Of a DNA stretch of 64,000 nucleotides, positions 1 to 11,219 are shown one piece after another (the first letter of the stretch is position 1; each line of letters starts with the position of its first letter). The position numbers were made by a program, and so were the translations under genes. The notes under the pieces are model-generated. The model worked only from the letters and a program-made list of their open reading frames with translations, made no database searches and was not told where the DNA came from. The stretch covers positions 16,375,001 to 16,439,000 of the forward strand of contig NC_092673.1 in the NCBI RefSeq assembly GCF_964355755.1, read 5' to 3'. The stretch is from Antedon mediterranea (Eukaryota; Echinodermata; Crinoidea; Comatulida; Antedonidae).

Positions 1-594
1 TAGGTCGTTTAAATTAACAGAAGAATTTCCATCAATAAGCCTATTAATAATAATATTATAATCAGGTAGGCCGAATAAACAATTCGTCGTCTTCTCGATC
101 TTCGAGGAGCCGAATCACCGGATGTTCAGCGCGTACTAGTTACTAGGTTACTACCGTGAGTATTGACCAATCATAAACGGTGTTTCATCACATTTAGGGT
201 GGACTTATAACAAATGAGGGCGCTATGTATGCATAGCTTAAAAATAGTTTAGAAGATTAATTTCTTCAAGCAACTTCCATGGCCCAGCGGTTGAAGCGTT
301 GTCTTGCGATGGAGTGACAATTCCACCCGAGTTCAAGATCGAGTAGATGACTTTTGTTTATTTATCGGCAACGCGAGTGTTGGCACACGAAAATTACACA
401 GTCAATATCATCGTACTCGAGAATCTATATGTTTAATGACAGGGGACACGATAATTACGCGAAAATTACACAGTCAATATCATCGTTCTCGAGAATATAT
501 ACGATTTACGATCCTCGCAGCGGTAGTCATGTGATGCAGTTTCAACCAATCACGTTCGCGTATTTACATAGGCTATGTAATATTCTAAATTGTC
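1..594. other. left-edge sequence without a supported gene
   Basis: No splice-flanked exon or protein homology could be recognised. The stretch contains a tRNA-like SINE head near 279-345 and a direct repeat of about 45 bases (around 387-432 and 459-504, sharing AAAATTACACAGTCAATATC). Short open frames here run across that repeat and look like chance. Confidence 0.5.
279..345 (+). repeat. tRNA-derived SINE head or tRNA relic
   Basis: TGGCCCAGCGG fits the Pol III A-box consensus (TRGYNNARNNG) exactly. About 50 bases downstream, AGTTCAAGATC resembles a B box with two mismatches. The spacing is that of a tRNA gene, but no proper acceptor stem or CCA-proximal pairing is seen, so a tRNA-derived SINE promoter is more likely than a working tRNA. 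Confidence 0.4.
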
Positions 595-1217
595 TTACTG
601 TGAATGTGGTTACTGTTAGATATATAAACAAAATATACAAAGAACATTTATTACTGTGACTGTGGGTAGATTACTGACAGTTGCTTCTCAACGAGTTTGT
701 ATTAATTAATAATTATAAAAAATATAAACATCGTAGTGGTGTATCGTTATTCTTTACTCCATGCATGTACTTTACTATTTCAATCGACTATAACAGGGAC
801 AGTTTTAAAAAAGTATTATAAATTGTAAATGTTTTACTGTGTTTAGTGGTATATTATTGATAGGCCTATAAAACCTTTAAAACAATATTTCGTTACTGAG
901 TGGATAGAGAATATATTTAAAAATTGTTCTTCCCATCCTCTTCCCCATCCCTTAACTCTAATGTTATATACAAAACACAAATTGGGTTTGTTTAAATGAG
1001 TTCAAATAAAAAAATTGGACTCATTTTTAAGACAAGGCCTAATTCCCAGGGTGCTAATTTTACATAAATCATCGTGTCTATTTATTCGTTTCTGTAAACG
1101 ACAATGTACTATAGTCCTGCGTTACGTACATTTTTTACGCTGAACTTACTGTGTATTCGAGAACCATCTGTGGACACGACCTAGATGGTACGCGAGCGAA
1201 GCGAGCCTACCATCTAG
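595..1217 (+). mobile_element. Helitron-like non-autonomous element, copy 1
   Basis: This AT-rich repeat has a second, end-truncated copy directly downstream (1262-1757) and an inverted copy at 57722-58395. Its right end is a near-palindrome (1181-1217) with outer arms CTAGATGGTA/TACCATCTAG around CGCGAGCGAAGCGAG. It finishes in CTAG and is followed by T. A GC-rich hairpin at a CTAG-T junction is the usual form of a Helitron 3' end; the inverted copy ends the same way. No Rep/helicase coding is present. The 5' end is not defined. Confidence 0.5.
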
Positions 1218-1261
1218 TAATTATAATTATAACAATATTCCTGTAAATTTAATTCTCACTC

Positions 1262-1757
1262 AGGGCTGCTTCTCAACGTTTGTAGTAATTAATAATTATA
1301 AAAAATATAAACGTCGTAGTAGTGTATCGTTACATGTACTTTACTATTTCAATCGACTATAACACGGAAAGTTTTAAAAAAGCATTATAAATCGTAAATG
1401 TTTTACTGTGTTTAGTGGTATATTATTAATAGGCCTATAAAACATTTAAAACAATATTTCGTTACTGAGTGGATAGAGAATATATTTAAAAATTGTTCTT
1501 CCCATCCTCTTCCCCATCCCTCAACTCTAATGTTATATACAAAACACAAATTGGGTTTGTTTAAATGAGTTCAGATAAAAAAAAATTTTTATTTTTATCA
1601 TTTTTAAGACAAGGCCTAATTCCCAAGGTGCTAATTTTACATAAATCATCATGTCTATTTATTCGTTTCTGTAAATGACAATGTACTATAGTCCTGGGGT
1701 ACGTACATTTTTTAGGCTGAAATTACTGTGTATTCGAGAACCATCTGTGGGCACTAG
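1262..1757 (+). mobile_element. second, 3'-truncated copy of the Helitron-like element
   Basis: It is nearly collinear with 670-1172: same TTCTCAACG start, same runs of AT-rich sequence, and the same GTATTCGAGAACCATCTGTGG near the end. It stops at GGGCACTAG and lacks the terminal hairpin. The head-to-tail order suggests tandem insertion or local duplication. Confidence 0.55.
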
Positions 1758-1975
1758 TTTATTATAATGTATCTTGATTTATATTACATTCTGTGATGAG
1801 CTGAATAGTTAAATAACATATTTATAGTTTTTTGTATTATATTGTTTTCAACAAATTTATAGTAGAAGGGAGAGAAAAACAAAAAAAACTGTAATATTAA
1901 TCTTAACTCAAACTCATTTTGGTTGGAAACAATAATAATCATTGTTAAATTAATGACCAGTATTTTTATTTGCAG
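1758..1975 (+). other. probable intron or upstream sequence of gene A
   Basis: AT-rich sequence ending in a good 3' splice site (pyrimidine-rich TATTTTTATTTGCAG at 1961-1975). The matching upstream exon was not found in the window. Confidence 0.4.
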
Positions 1976-2270
1976 ACAACACAATGGCGTATTCTAAAAC
2001 TGGGGATAGTTTCCAAAGTTTAAAAGCTGATCTTAGTAGGTACTTTAACGGTGAAAAATACCGTTGGATAAGGTTCCTACTATTTGATCACTTGAGTGTC
2101 ATTGAAATTACAAATCAAGATTTTAATGCAAATGACTTGCTCAATGAACTTGAAGTCAAAGGTTTAAACTGGAAATTGAGGAAAAATTAGCAGATGATCC
2201 AAACAAAATTAAAAAGTTTGCAGGTTGTCTTGGAAAAAATCAAACAAGGCCAACAGCCATTAAGTCACGT
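1976..2270 (+). pseudogene. gene A, first DED-like exon, frameshifted
   Basis: An acceptor at 1975 opens an exon with an ATG at 1984. The first 55-60 residues look like the N-terminal half of a death-effector-type domain: FQSLKADLSRYF (helix 1), then WIRFLLFDHLS (helix 2) and NDLLNELEVKGL, the DLLxxLExxGL pattern typical of DED helices 4-5. The frame closes with TAG at 2188-2190. The next frame continues with a plausible helix (KLEIEEKLADDP) until about 2270, so one base appears gained or lost near 2165. DED proteins act as adaptors or regulators in apoptosis and innate immunity; that role is an inference from the fold. ATG 1984 may be the true start, or the exon may be internal with ankyrin exons further left. 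A repeat insertion abuts the exon, and no good donor is visible. Pseudogene, sequencing error, or an unrecognised short intron are all possible. Confidence 0.45.
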
Positions 2271-2280
2271 GCTACAATGC

Positions 2281-3131
2281 ATAATGATACCGGACCAACC
2301 GACAGACAGACAGATCGACCGACCGACATAGTGAACTATAGTCGCGTCCACGCGACTAAAAAGGCATAATTTTGACGAATTTTTTAACTTTTTCATCAAA
2401 AACGTGCGCAAATTATCCAATTAGATGTGCTCGTATGACGTAATTTTAAGTCGAAATTGTTTAAAAGATGGTAAAATTATTAGAAAAGGCTGCAAAAACA
2501 TAAATCACGCGAAAAAAGTATGTATTTAACGCTACGTGCGCACCACGCGCGTAAAAATTTGCGCGCGTATGGGAATTTTTGACATGCTTAAAATGACAAG
2601 AAACGCGTAGAAAGTTGATTAAAAATGAATTTTGCGCATTTTAAAATTTTAAATGCGCGTGCGCGCGTAACTTTATGGCTTTGTGACTCATGGCAATTTT
2701 GTAAACGCTTAAAATTGCCTGAAACATACTCTTATTTCATCGAAAATAAATTTTGAAAATTTTAAGCGCGCGTACGCATGCGTTACATGCGCTACGCACG
2801 TAATTGTATTGCCATATGATGATTTATGCCCTGAAATTTATGAGTACCAAATTTTATTTAATTGTGATTCATGGTTGTGAAGATATGATTACAAACGTGA
2901 TTTCGTTAAATCATGCGTAGACCGCGTAATTTTTTATTGCGCACCGTGAAAACATAACCACATCGATTCCTGGCCATAAGGAATATACTGTGAAAAATTG
3001 ACTTATCTAGATTAAACTGATATCAATATAAGGTCAGAAAGCGATAAAACGCATAGTGATACCGGACCGACAGACAGACAGACCGACAGACCGACATAGT
3101 GAACTATAGAGTCGCTTCCACGCGACTAAAA
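2281..3131. mobile_element. repeat insertion flanked by two similar PuPy-rich ends
   Basis: The motif GATACCGGACC, a GACA/GACC run, CATAGTGAACTATAG and then a hairpin-like CGCGTCCACGCGACTAAAA occurs at 2286-2360 and again at 3058-3129. Between them lies sequence unusually rich in alternating GCGCGC/ACGCGCG words compared with the AT-rich surroundings. It sits in the intron between the two DED exons of gene A. The class is not identified; a LINE 3' end or Helitron-type terminus are both possible. Confidence 0.45.
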
Positions 3132-3780
3132 ACATACTACTTGGTAATGGTATTTAATCTTCTTACAAAACTATTCCAAAGTTAATTGTAATGTAATTAT
3201 TCATATCTTTCATTTATTTTAAAATTTTACATGATAGTATTTTAATTTAAATGATATCATTGTTGATACTATGCAAGTTGATAATGGAGTATTTTATTTA
3301 TTAACTGATTATTTATAGGCGATAGTGGGAAGGATATTGCGTCATCAAGTCACCAATGTGAACAAAGTGAAGTTAATTATTCATAAAATAGTATAGAAAA
3401 ACAAAAAGAATGATTATAATATTATGATTATTGTGATGATGATCAACCAAATGATAATGACAATTGACAATAAAGATACTGTAAAAAATGTTGGATAATA
3501 TGATACGATACGATAGTATTTATTGTCATTTTAACAAGGTAAAAATGAAATAAAAAAATAAATATATCGTCTTAATCATTTCAAATTAATTAATTAAATT
3601 TCAGAATATCACCGGGCGGTTTAGTTTTAATGTTCTGTTTATAATAAAACGTATTATAGATATAGATATTTGTATTTATGATGTTTGTTTAATCTACATT
3701 ATTATTTTCTATTAAATTATCAAGTATACTACTGAATTCATTACCTAATATTTGATACTTTGTTCTCTTCAACTGTGTAG
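3132..3780 (+). other. intron of gene A with a possible small exon
   Basis: AT-rich intron sequence ending in TGTTCTCTTCAACTGTGTAG, a strong acceptor at 3780. An acceptor-like TTATTTATAG at 3309-3318 is followed by about 22 codons rich in Ser/Asp/Glu before a stop. This could be a linker exon, but there is no donor, so it is not called. Confidence 0.35.
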
Positions 3781-4292
3781 CTCTCTCGAACGATGACTTT
3801 AAACAGTTGATTGCAGACTTTGCCAAATGGTTTGATGAACGGGGACTCCTTAACAGGCTAAAAGTTCTATTCATAGAAATAGTAGACGACATTAAAGAGT
3901 TGAAAAAGGTTACCAGTACAATTGATTTGTTAGCTCTTTTAATCAATTCAGAGCTATTGAGTCGACAACGTCTTTCTGTCCTGTATGACACAATAAAAGT
4001 AACCGAACAATTTGACTTTCAGTCATCTATCACAAAAAAACTTTTTCCTTTCAGGAATATCAAGAAGTCTAAGGTAGTGTCACTACACACAGTAACTTTT
4101 TTTAATCTGGGAAAATCTCTTAGTGATCAAGATATAAAGGATCTTGATAAACAATACAACTACCCTGTCCTTAAATATGCAGACAGCTGGAGTTTGATTT
4201 TGGATTTTGAAGCTCGAGGGTTGTTGGAGAAGACAGAATCAAATCAGTTAAGGTTTAAAAAAGATAAGAAAATAGAATTTTGGGAAGTTTAA
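3781..4292 (+). CDS. gene A, terminal DED-like exon
   Basis: The exon follows a strong pyrimidine tract/AG. It is read with two leading bases completing a codon (intron phase 1) and gives about 170 residues ending at TAA 4290-4292. Residues 2-75 fit a death-effector-type six-helix bundle: FKQLIADFAKWFDE, LKVLFIEIVDDIKEL, then the signature TSTIDLLALLINSELLSRQ and LSVLYDTIKVTEQF (DED: DLLxxLxxxxLLsxxxLxxLyxxI). A second helical block (LGKSLSDQDIKDLDKQYN, then SWSLILDFEARGLLEKTE) repeats the theme and may be a further death-fold module. The tail is basic. By family knowledge such domains nucleate cytosolic apoptotic or immune complexes; no caspase or kinase domain is visible here. Gene B has a decayed homologous exon at 49998-50160 in the same phase, which supports the exon boundary and its membership of the same family. 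Confidence 0.6.
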
Positions 4293-5190
4293 TTTGTGAT
4301 GTAATATTGCTTTAACTCTTGGTTTATGGAAGGCAACAAACAACTGGCAAAAACCACATTATAACAATGTCTTTATGGTCTATTTGAAATAACCCTTTTA
4401 AATTGAATTTTGAATAATTTCAACTGTATTATTACACCTTTGCGTCCTAAAACAATTGTCCCCTTTATAGAGGTTTTGGGGTGGGGGAAGGGGCTTGGGG
4501 GAAAACCAATATACCAAAAACAATAATTTATCTGAACTCAAGAAATTGAGAGGGATTGAAAATTTAGCAGCCCACTTTTCACCAATTAAAAAGTCAAGTC
4601 AGAGAAAGTATCAGAATTTTTATAATAATTATTATATATATTATACATTTTTTGATATAAATGAATAAGTATTTGGTTGTTTTTTTCAATGATATTTTGA
4701 CATAAACTATCAATATTATTTTTCCATGAAAGAAATTTATCAAATTTTGCTTCAACAAGCAAGACTTCATCTAATTCATTGATTACATTCTCTCCAATAT
4801 ACAGAGATCCAATTTTGTTTTCTTCTGTTTTGAAAAATAATCCAAAGTCGAAATCCACTCGCCATTCTCCTCTTTATAAAAAACAATTTGTAAAAAAAAT
4901 GTATTTATTTTCCCCTCAAGGAATTCAGCCTTTGTCTAATGAAACAACATTGATTTCAAGATTTTTGTAAAATACAGTCAACTTTCATAAAACAGAACTT
5001 TCCAAATTCTATTATTGATTTTATAAAAAGAATAAAAAGAAAATTATACTTTTTAGTTTGCCTCAAGGAAATTGTGTAATTGACCAAAAAAGGACCAAAG
5101 AAAAAAGAAATCATTAAATGAAATAAAGTAGGTAATGCAATGCCAGTATTATGTATGTTAATAATATATCATGTTTGTTTAGCTTGACAT
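4293..5190. other. 3' flank of gene A, conserved with 3' flank of gene B
   Basis: No gene. 4640-4860 aligns with 51000-51150, both downstream of the DED exon (shared TTTCCATGAAAGAAATTTATCAAA and AGAGATCCAATTTTGTTT), marking duplicated 3' UTR or flank. A possible polyadenylation signal AATAAA lies at about 5122. A G-rich run occurs at 4475-4505. Confidence 0.5.
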
Positions 5191-8100
5191 GTCGTAATAG
5201 ACAGTTGTCAACATATTGAAGTTGTAACTCAGTTGTCAATTGTCTACTCAATGCCGTAGTAGAGAGTTGTCAACATATTGAAGCTGTAACTCAGTTGTCA
5301 ATTGTGTACTCAATGCTGTAGTAGACAGTTGTCAACATATTGAAGCTGTAACTCAGTTGTCAATTGTGTACTCAATGCTATAGTAGACAGTTGTCAACAT
5401 ATTGAAGCTGTAACTCATTTGTCAATTGTCTACTCAATGCTATAGTAGACAGTTGTCAACATATTGAAGCTGTAACTCAGTTGTCAATTGTGTACTCAAT
5501 GCTGTAGTAGACAGTTGTCAACATATTGAAGCTGTAACTCAGTTGTCAATTGTGTACTCAACGCTGTAGTAGACAGTTGTCAACATATTGAAGCTGTAAC
5601 TCAGTTGTCAATTGTGTACTCAATGCTGTAGTAGACAGTTGTCAACATATGTAAGCTGTAACTCAGTTGTCAATTGTGTACTCAATGTTGTAGTAGACAG
5701 TTGTCAACATATTGAAGCTGCAACTCAGTTGTCAATTGTCTACTCAATGCTGTAGTAGACAGTTGTCAACATATTGAAGCTGTAACTCAGTTGTCAATTG
5801 TTTACTCAATGCTGTAGTAGACAGTTGTCAACATATTGAAGCTGTAACTCAGTTGTCAATTGTGTACTCAATGTTGTAGTAGGCAGTTGTCAACATATTG
5901 AAGCTGTAACTCAGTTGTCAATTGTCTACTCAATGCTGTAGTAGACAGTTGTCAACATATTGAAGCTGTAACTCAGTTGTCAATTGTGTACTCAATGCTG
6001 TAGTAGACAGTTGTCAACATATTGAAGCTGTAACTGAGTTGTCAATTGTCTACTCAATGCTGTAGTAGGCAGTTGTCAACATATTGAAGCTGTAACTCAG
6101 TTGTCAATTGTGTACTCAATGCTGTAGTAGACAGTTGTCAACATATTGAAGCTGTAACTCAGTTGTCAATTGTGTACTCAATGCTGTAGTAGACAGTTGT
6201 CAACATATTGAAGCTGTAACTCAGTTGTCAATTGTGTACTCAATGCTATAGTAGACAGTTGTCAACATATTGAAGCTGTAACTCAGTTGTCAATTGTCTA
6301 CTCAATGCTATAGTAGACAGTTGTCAACATATTGAAGCTGTAACTCGTTGTCAATTGTGTACTCAATGCTGTAGTAGACAGTTGTCAACATATTGAAGCT
6401 GTAACTCAGTTGTCAATTGTGTACTCAATGCTGTAGTAGACAGTTGTCAACATATTGAAGCTGTAACTGAGTTGTCAATTGTGTACTCAATGCTGTAGTA
6501 GACAGTTGTCAACATATTGAAGCTGTAACTCAGTTGTCAATTGTGTACTCAATGCTGTAGTAGACAGTTGTCAACATATTGAAGCTGTAACTCAGTTGTC
6601 AATTGTGTACTCAATGCCGTAGTAGACAGTTGTCAACATATTGAAGCTGTAACTCAGTTGTCAAATGTCTACTCAATGCCGTAGTAGACAGTTGTCAACA
6701 TATTGAAGCTGTAACTCAGTTGTCAATGTGTACTCAATGCTGTAGTAGACAGTTGTCAACATATTGAAGCTGTAACTCAGTTGTCAATTGTGTACTCAAT
6801 GCTGTAGTAGACAGTTGTCAACATATTGAAGCTGTAACTCAGTTGTCAATTATGTACTCAATGCTGTAGTAGACAGTTGTCAACATATTGAAGCTGTAAC
6901 TCAGTTGTCAATTGTGTACTCAATGCTGTAGTAGACAGTTGTCAACATATAGAAGCTGTAACTCAGTTGTCAATTGTGTACTCAATGCTATAGTAGACAG
7001 TTGTCAACATATTGAAGCTGTAACTCAGTTGTCAATTGTGTACTCAATGCTGTAGTAGACAGTTGTCAACATATTGAAGCTGTAACTCAGTTGTCAATTG
7101 TGTACTCAATGCTGTAGTAGACAGTTGTCAACATATAGAAGCTGTAACTCAGTTGTCAATTGTTTACTCAATGCTGTAGTAGACAGTTGTCAACATATAG
7201 AAGCTGTAACTCAGTTGTCAATTGTGTACTCAATGCTGTAGTAGACAGTTATCAACATATTGAAGCTGTAACTCAGTTGTCAATTGTGTACTCAATGCTG
7301 TAGTAGACAGTTGTCAACATATTGAAGCTGTAACTCAGTTGTCAATTGTGTACTCAATGCTGTAGTAGACAGTTGTCAACATATGTAAGCTGTAACTCAG
7401 TTGTCAATTGTGTACTCAATGTTGTAGTAGACAGTTGTCAACATATTGAAGCTGCAACTCAGTTGTCAATTGTCTACTCAATGCTGTAGTAGACAGTTGT
7501 CAACATATTGAAGCTGTAACTCAGTTGTCAATTGTTTACTCAATGCTGTAGTAGACCGTTGTCAACATATAGAAGCTGTAACTCAGTTGTTAATTGTGTA
7601 CTCAATGTTGTAGTAGGCAGTTGTCAACATATTGAAGCTGTAACTCAGTTGTCAATTGTCTACTCAATGCTGTAGTAGACAGTTGTCAACATATTGAAGC
7701 TGTAACTCAGTTGTCAATTGTGTACTCAATGCTGTAGTAGACAGTTGTCAACATATTGAAGCTGTAACTGAGTTGTCAATTGTCTACTCAATGCTGTAGT
7801 AGGCAGTTGTCAACATATTGAAGCTGTAACTCAGTTGTCAATTGTCTACTCAATGTTGTAGTTAGGCAGTTGTCAACATATTGAAGCTGTAACTCAGTTG
7901 TCAATTGTGTACTCAATGCTGTAGTAGACAGTTGTCAACATATTGAAGCTGTAACTCAGTTGTCAATTGTGTACTCAATGCTGTAGTAGACAGTTGTCAA
8001 CATATTGAAGCTGTAACTCAGTTGTCAATTGTCTACTCAATGTTGTAGTAGACAGTTGTCAACATATTGAAGCTGTAACTCAGTTGTCAATTGTGTACTC

Positions 8101-8222
8101 AATGCTGTAGTAGACAGTTGTCAACATATTGAAGCTGTAACTCAGTTGTCAATTGTCTACTCAATGCTGTAGTAGACAGTTGTCAACATATTGAAGCTGT
8201 AACTCAGTTGTCAATTCTACTC
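5191..8222. repeat. 62-bp minisatellite array, about 49 units
   Basis: The unit is 62 bases (for example AAGCTGTAAC at 5281 recurs at 5343) and reads roughly TAGTAGACAGTTGTCAACAT, ATTGAAGCTGTAACTCAGTT, GTCAATTGTGTACTCAATGC. CAGTTGTCAA occurs twice per unit. A GTGTACT/GTCTACT variant site changes whether the unit can pair with the next GTAGAC. Variants such as ATATGTAAGC, GCTGCAACTC and TAGGCAG recur in the same order about 28 units apart, showing a block duplication inside the array. The period is not a multiple of three and no long frame is open. Confidence 0.95.
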
Positions 8223-8708
8223 ATTTATTTTGTCATCATTTCATATTGAAAACCAATTAATCTTATAAAAATAGTAAGCATGTCTGTCTGTCTGTCCATT
8301 TTCAAATAGTATTGTATGATTACAGTTTAGATATCTGTTACATAATTAGCATGCACATTTTGATTGGTAGGATATGGGAACAAAAAGTGGGTTTTTTTTA
8401 ATATTGATACAATATTTAGTTGGATGGAAAATTAGAGATTCCCCTGCAGCTATAAACATGTTAAAGTAAAATAAAAATTTGATAAATGAAGAAAATTCAA
8501 ATTAATAAGAGGACGCGATGGGGTATGAGGGAAGCAAATGGGTGTTTGATAGTGATATAATGATACTGATGATAATAATGTTGCTATTTTTTTGTATTAA
8601 TAATGCGGTAGTTATGATTAATGATGCTAAATTGTATTTTAAATCAAGAAATCCTGTAATAATTTAGACCCATGACAGTCTAAGTGTATTGTAACCAAGA
8701 CAACAACA
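8223..8708. other. AT-rich spacer between two satellite arrays
   Basis: No gene seen. A short TGTC run (CATGTCTGTCTGTCTGTCC) occurs at 8279-8297. The rest is simple AT-rich sequence. Confidence 0.5.
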
Positions 8709-8968
8709 TTTTCCACATAATTTGTTGTGGATAAATCCAAAAGCTGTAGGAATCACTGTATTTATAGTACAGGGATTTTAACAACACAATTTGTTGTGAA
8801 TAATATCTAAAAGCTGTAGGAATCACTGAATTTATCATGGTAGAGGGATTTTAACAACACAATTTGTTGTGGATAAATCTAAAAGCTGTAGGAATCACTG
8901 TATTTATAGTACAGGGATTTTAACAACACAATTTGTTGTGGATAAATCTAAAAGCTGTAGGAATCACT
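8709..8968. repeat. 69-bp satellite, segment 1 (about 4 units)
   Basis: This is the first, more diverged piece of the array that continues at 10053, 16568, 20841 and 25725. The unit contains ACAACACAATTTGTTGTGG, AAAAGCTGTAGGAATC and CTGTATTTATAGTACAGGG. It is cut at 8969 by the LINE fragment. Confidence 0.9.
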
Positions 8969-10058
8969 GGTACTGGTACTGGTTCAAATAACCGTCTCAC
9001 AGAGACATCTGGTAGCCATTGACTTGAAGTTGGCATTTGGATGTGTTACTTTTAAATGTAGGCCTACAGTATGAGAGTGACTACTACCAAATTACACAGT
9101 CAAAAACAACTTATAAAACAGTTCATATATACAGTTAAAACATTGCTGGGAATTATAAATTTCTGTTGAAGCAGGCTCTAATGAAGTTGCATCTAGTAAG
9201 TTGACTTTGTTGTACAACTCTATCAAGTACTGATGGTATCTTCCGACCTCTTCGTTTACTTTGTGTTGTGTGAAAAGTAAGAATTTTTGTAGGATCTTCA
9301 TTTTCTTTTCTAATTACATGTCCGATCCAGTTGAATTGTTGCTTGTAGACATATTCTTCTAGCGGTTGACAGCCAGTAATTTTGTAGAGATCGTCATTAT
9401 CAATTACGTAACGCCAGTCTATATAGTTTTCATCTGTTTCATCATCTGAGGATATGTCTACATGGTTTGGTGGGCAGACTCTTTGAAAGCCATTCACTAG
9501 CATTCTTCTTAGGAAGGTTTTGTATGTTGTGCTAAGTTTGGACATTTCACTTCCTGTTGCCCTCCAAGCATGGCAACCATAGGTGAGTCTACTCCTAACT
9601 AGACCATTAAGAAACATCATTCTTGTTTGTAGGTGGATCGTTCTGTTGGTAAGCAATGCCCTATTCTCTGCAAATGCTCCTTTGGCTGAATTGATTCTGT
9701 ATTTTACTTCTTGATCTCCAATATGAACATCATTGTAGGTAGCCCATACACCAAGGTATCTAAAGTGTGTTACGTTGTTAATGTGTACGCCGCCAATTTG
9801 TATGATGCATCTTGGGTATTCTTCAACTTCCTCTTTCCAGTTCCATATAATGGTTTCTGTTTTGGGGGCACTAATTCTTAGGCCAAATTCCAGACAAACT
9901 TTATTCAAGATGTTCACAATGGTTTGCAGTTCTTCTTGTGACCAGGAGCTTACAGCAAAGTCGTCAGCATAGCCACTTTCAAAGTCGTCATAGATGCCCC
10001 TTGATGGTGCTTTACATCTTTGAGCACGATTTGTAGCTTCAATAGGAATTAGGTACAC
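8969..10058 (-). pseudogene. 5'-truncated LINE with reverse transcriptase C-terminal half
   Basis: A minus-strand frame of about 300 codons (10058 to 9153) begins inside the RT domain, just before YADDFAVSSW, the catalytic (F/Y)ADD box. It continues through the thumb (FRYLGVW, LTYGCHAW) to a C-terminal WIGHVIRKENED and a basic KRRGRK segment, a pattern common in RTE/CR1-like non-LTR elements. It lacks the endonuclease and fingers. At its 3' side (8969-8990) a short GGTACT repeat gives a (CAGTAC)n-like tail, and its truncated 5' side joins the 69-bp satellite directly. Both fit target-primed insertion into the satellite. The intact frame suggests a fairly recent event. Confidence 0.8.
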
Positions 10059-10133
10059 AATTTGTTGTGGATAAATCTAAAAGCTGTAGAAATCACTGTA
10101 TTATAGTACAGGGATTTTAACAACACAATTTGT
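10053..10133. repeat. 69-bp satellite, segment 2 (just over one unit)
   Basis: One unit plus a few bases, trapped between the LINE fragment and the left TIR of the 6.4-kb element. Confidence 0.9.
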
Positions 10134-10456
10134 GGGTGTCACGAAAGCTCAGACCACGAAAGCTCAGACCCCCTAAGACCTAAGATCACGAAAGCTAAGA
10201 CCCAACACCTAAGATTACAAATACTAAGATATACTACAGATTAAAAACAATACTTGTTAATCCATACATAATTTTAAACACAGTAGGTTTCATTTATTAC
10301 CATAAATATAATTTAATACTACCGCAAAACATAGATAAACTCACATTATTTTCGCCCGTTGAGTAAATGTATATTTTTTCTTTACAACAAACAAACTTGA
10401 CGGGTTGTTTGTTGGTATATATTTACTCCATTGTGTTGGTTCAGAGGATGTTTTTC

Positions 10457-10945
10457 TTACGCACCTGCCTTTCTTGTATTTTGACTCCAAATTTGTTGAC
10501 TAACTTTATCCTGAACACCACACTTTAAAATTAGGACTTATAAGTACTTTCAGAAGGAGAAACACATAATAACAAATAAATAAATCCTTTAAATTGATGA
10601 TTTTACATATGTGTTTCTTTGTATACTGTAATGTAACTCCTCGAGCTCCCACCATGCTCAATGTTTTTGTTTCCATGGAGCGCCAAAAGAGCAACAATAA
10701 TAGTACAAGCATAAAAACAGAAAGAAAACGAAACAAAAAAACTTATCATGATTTTTAAATTAAAATTTATTTGCCAGTATTTATTTCTTCGTACTTGCAT
10801 GATTATACTATTATCATTACAATTTTAATTTTACATTGTTCCATCCACACTGTAGATGGACTCCACAGAGTTTTCAGCCCTCTATATAATTTTTGCTCTT
10901 TTGACGTTCCATAGAAACAAAAACATTGAACATGGGGTAGGCCGA
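10457..10945. mobile_element. GGCGCTAG hairpin MITE, left arm plus start of right arm
   Basis: Shows the family hallmarks: CGCACCTG, TTTGACTCCAAAT, a TGATTTTACA...GTGTTTCT block, and ATGGAGCGCCAAAAGAGCAAC followed by its inverted partner TTGCTCTTTTGACGTTCCAT at 10889-10908. The right arm breaks off at about 10945 and continues at 16328, so about 5.4 kb has been inserted into it. Confidence 0.7.
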
Positions 10946-11219
10946 GCTATATTGTGTAGTCGTTTTTTGATAACTGAGAGCTATCAGTGTGTATAATCCT
11001 CGTACATAATTGTTTCTTAGTTGTAATAAAGAACACATTATTATAATATCAAGCATGTTATTATGATATACAAATTTATAGGTATCAATACTGATATTTT
11101 TACTTTAAAAAATTTCAATAAGTTTTTTAATAACACAGAAACAACATTCTTAATTTAACAAATGATATGTAGTACTACTAAATCAATGTCTAATTGCATA
11201 AGGACTATGTGTACAGTAT

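Noticed and set aside
3319-3385. Extra gene A exon after the TTATTTATAG acceptor
   Set aside because: About 22 codons then a stop, with no donor and no match in gene B.
5191-8222. CRISPR-like array
   Set aside because: Repeats are contiguous with no unique spacers, in a eukaryotic intron-rich context; this is a minisatellite.
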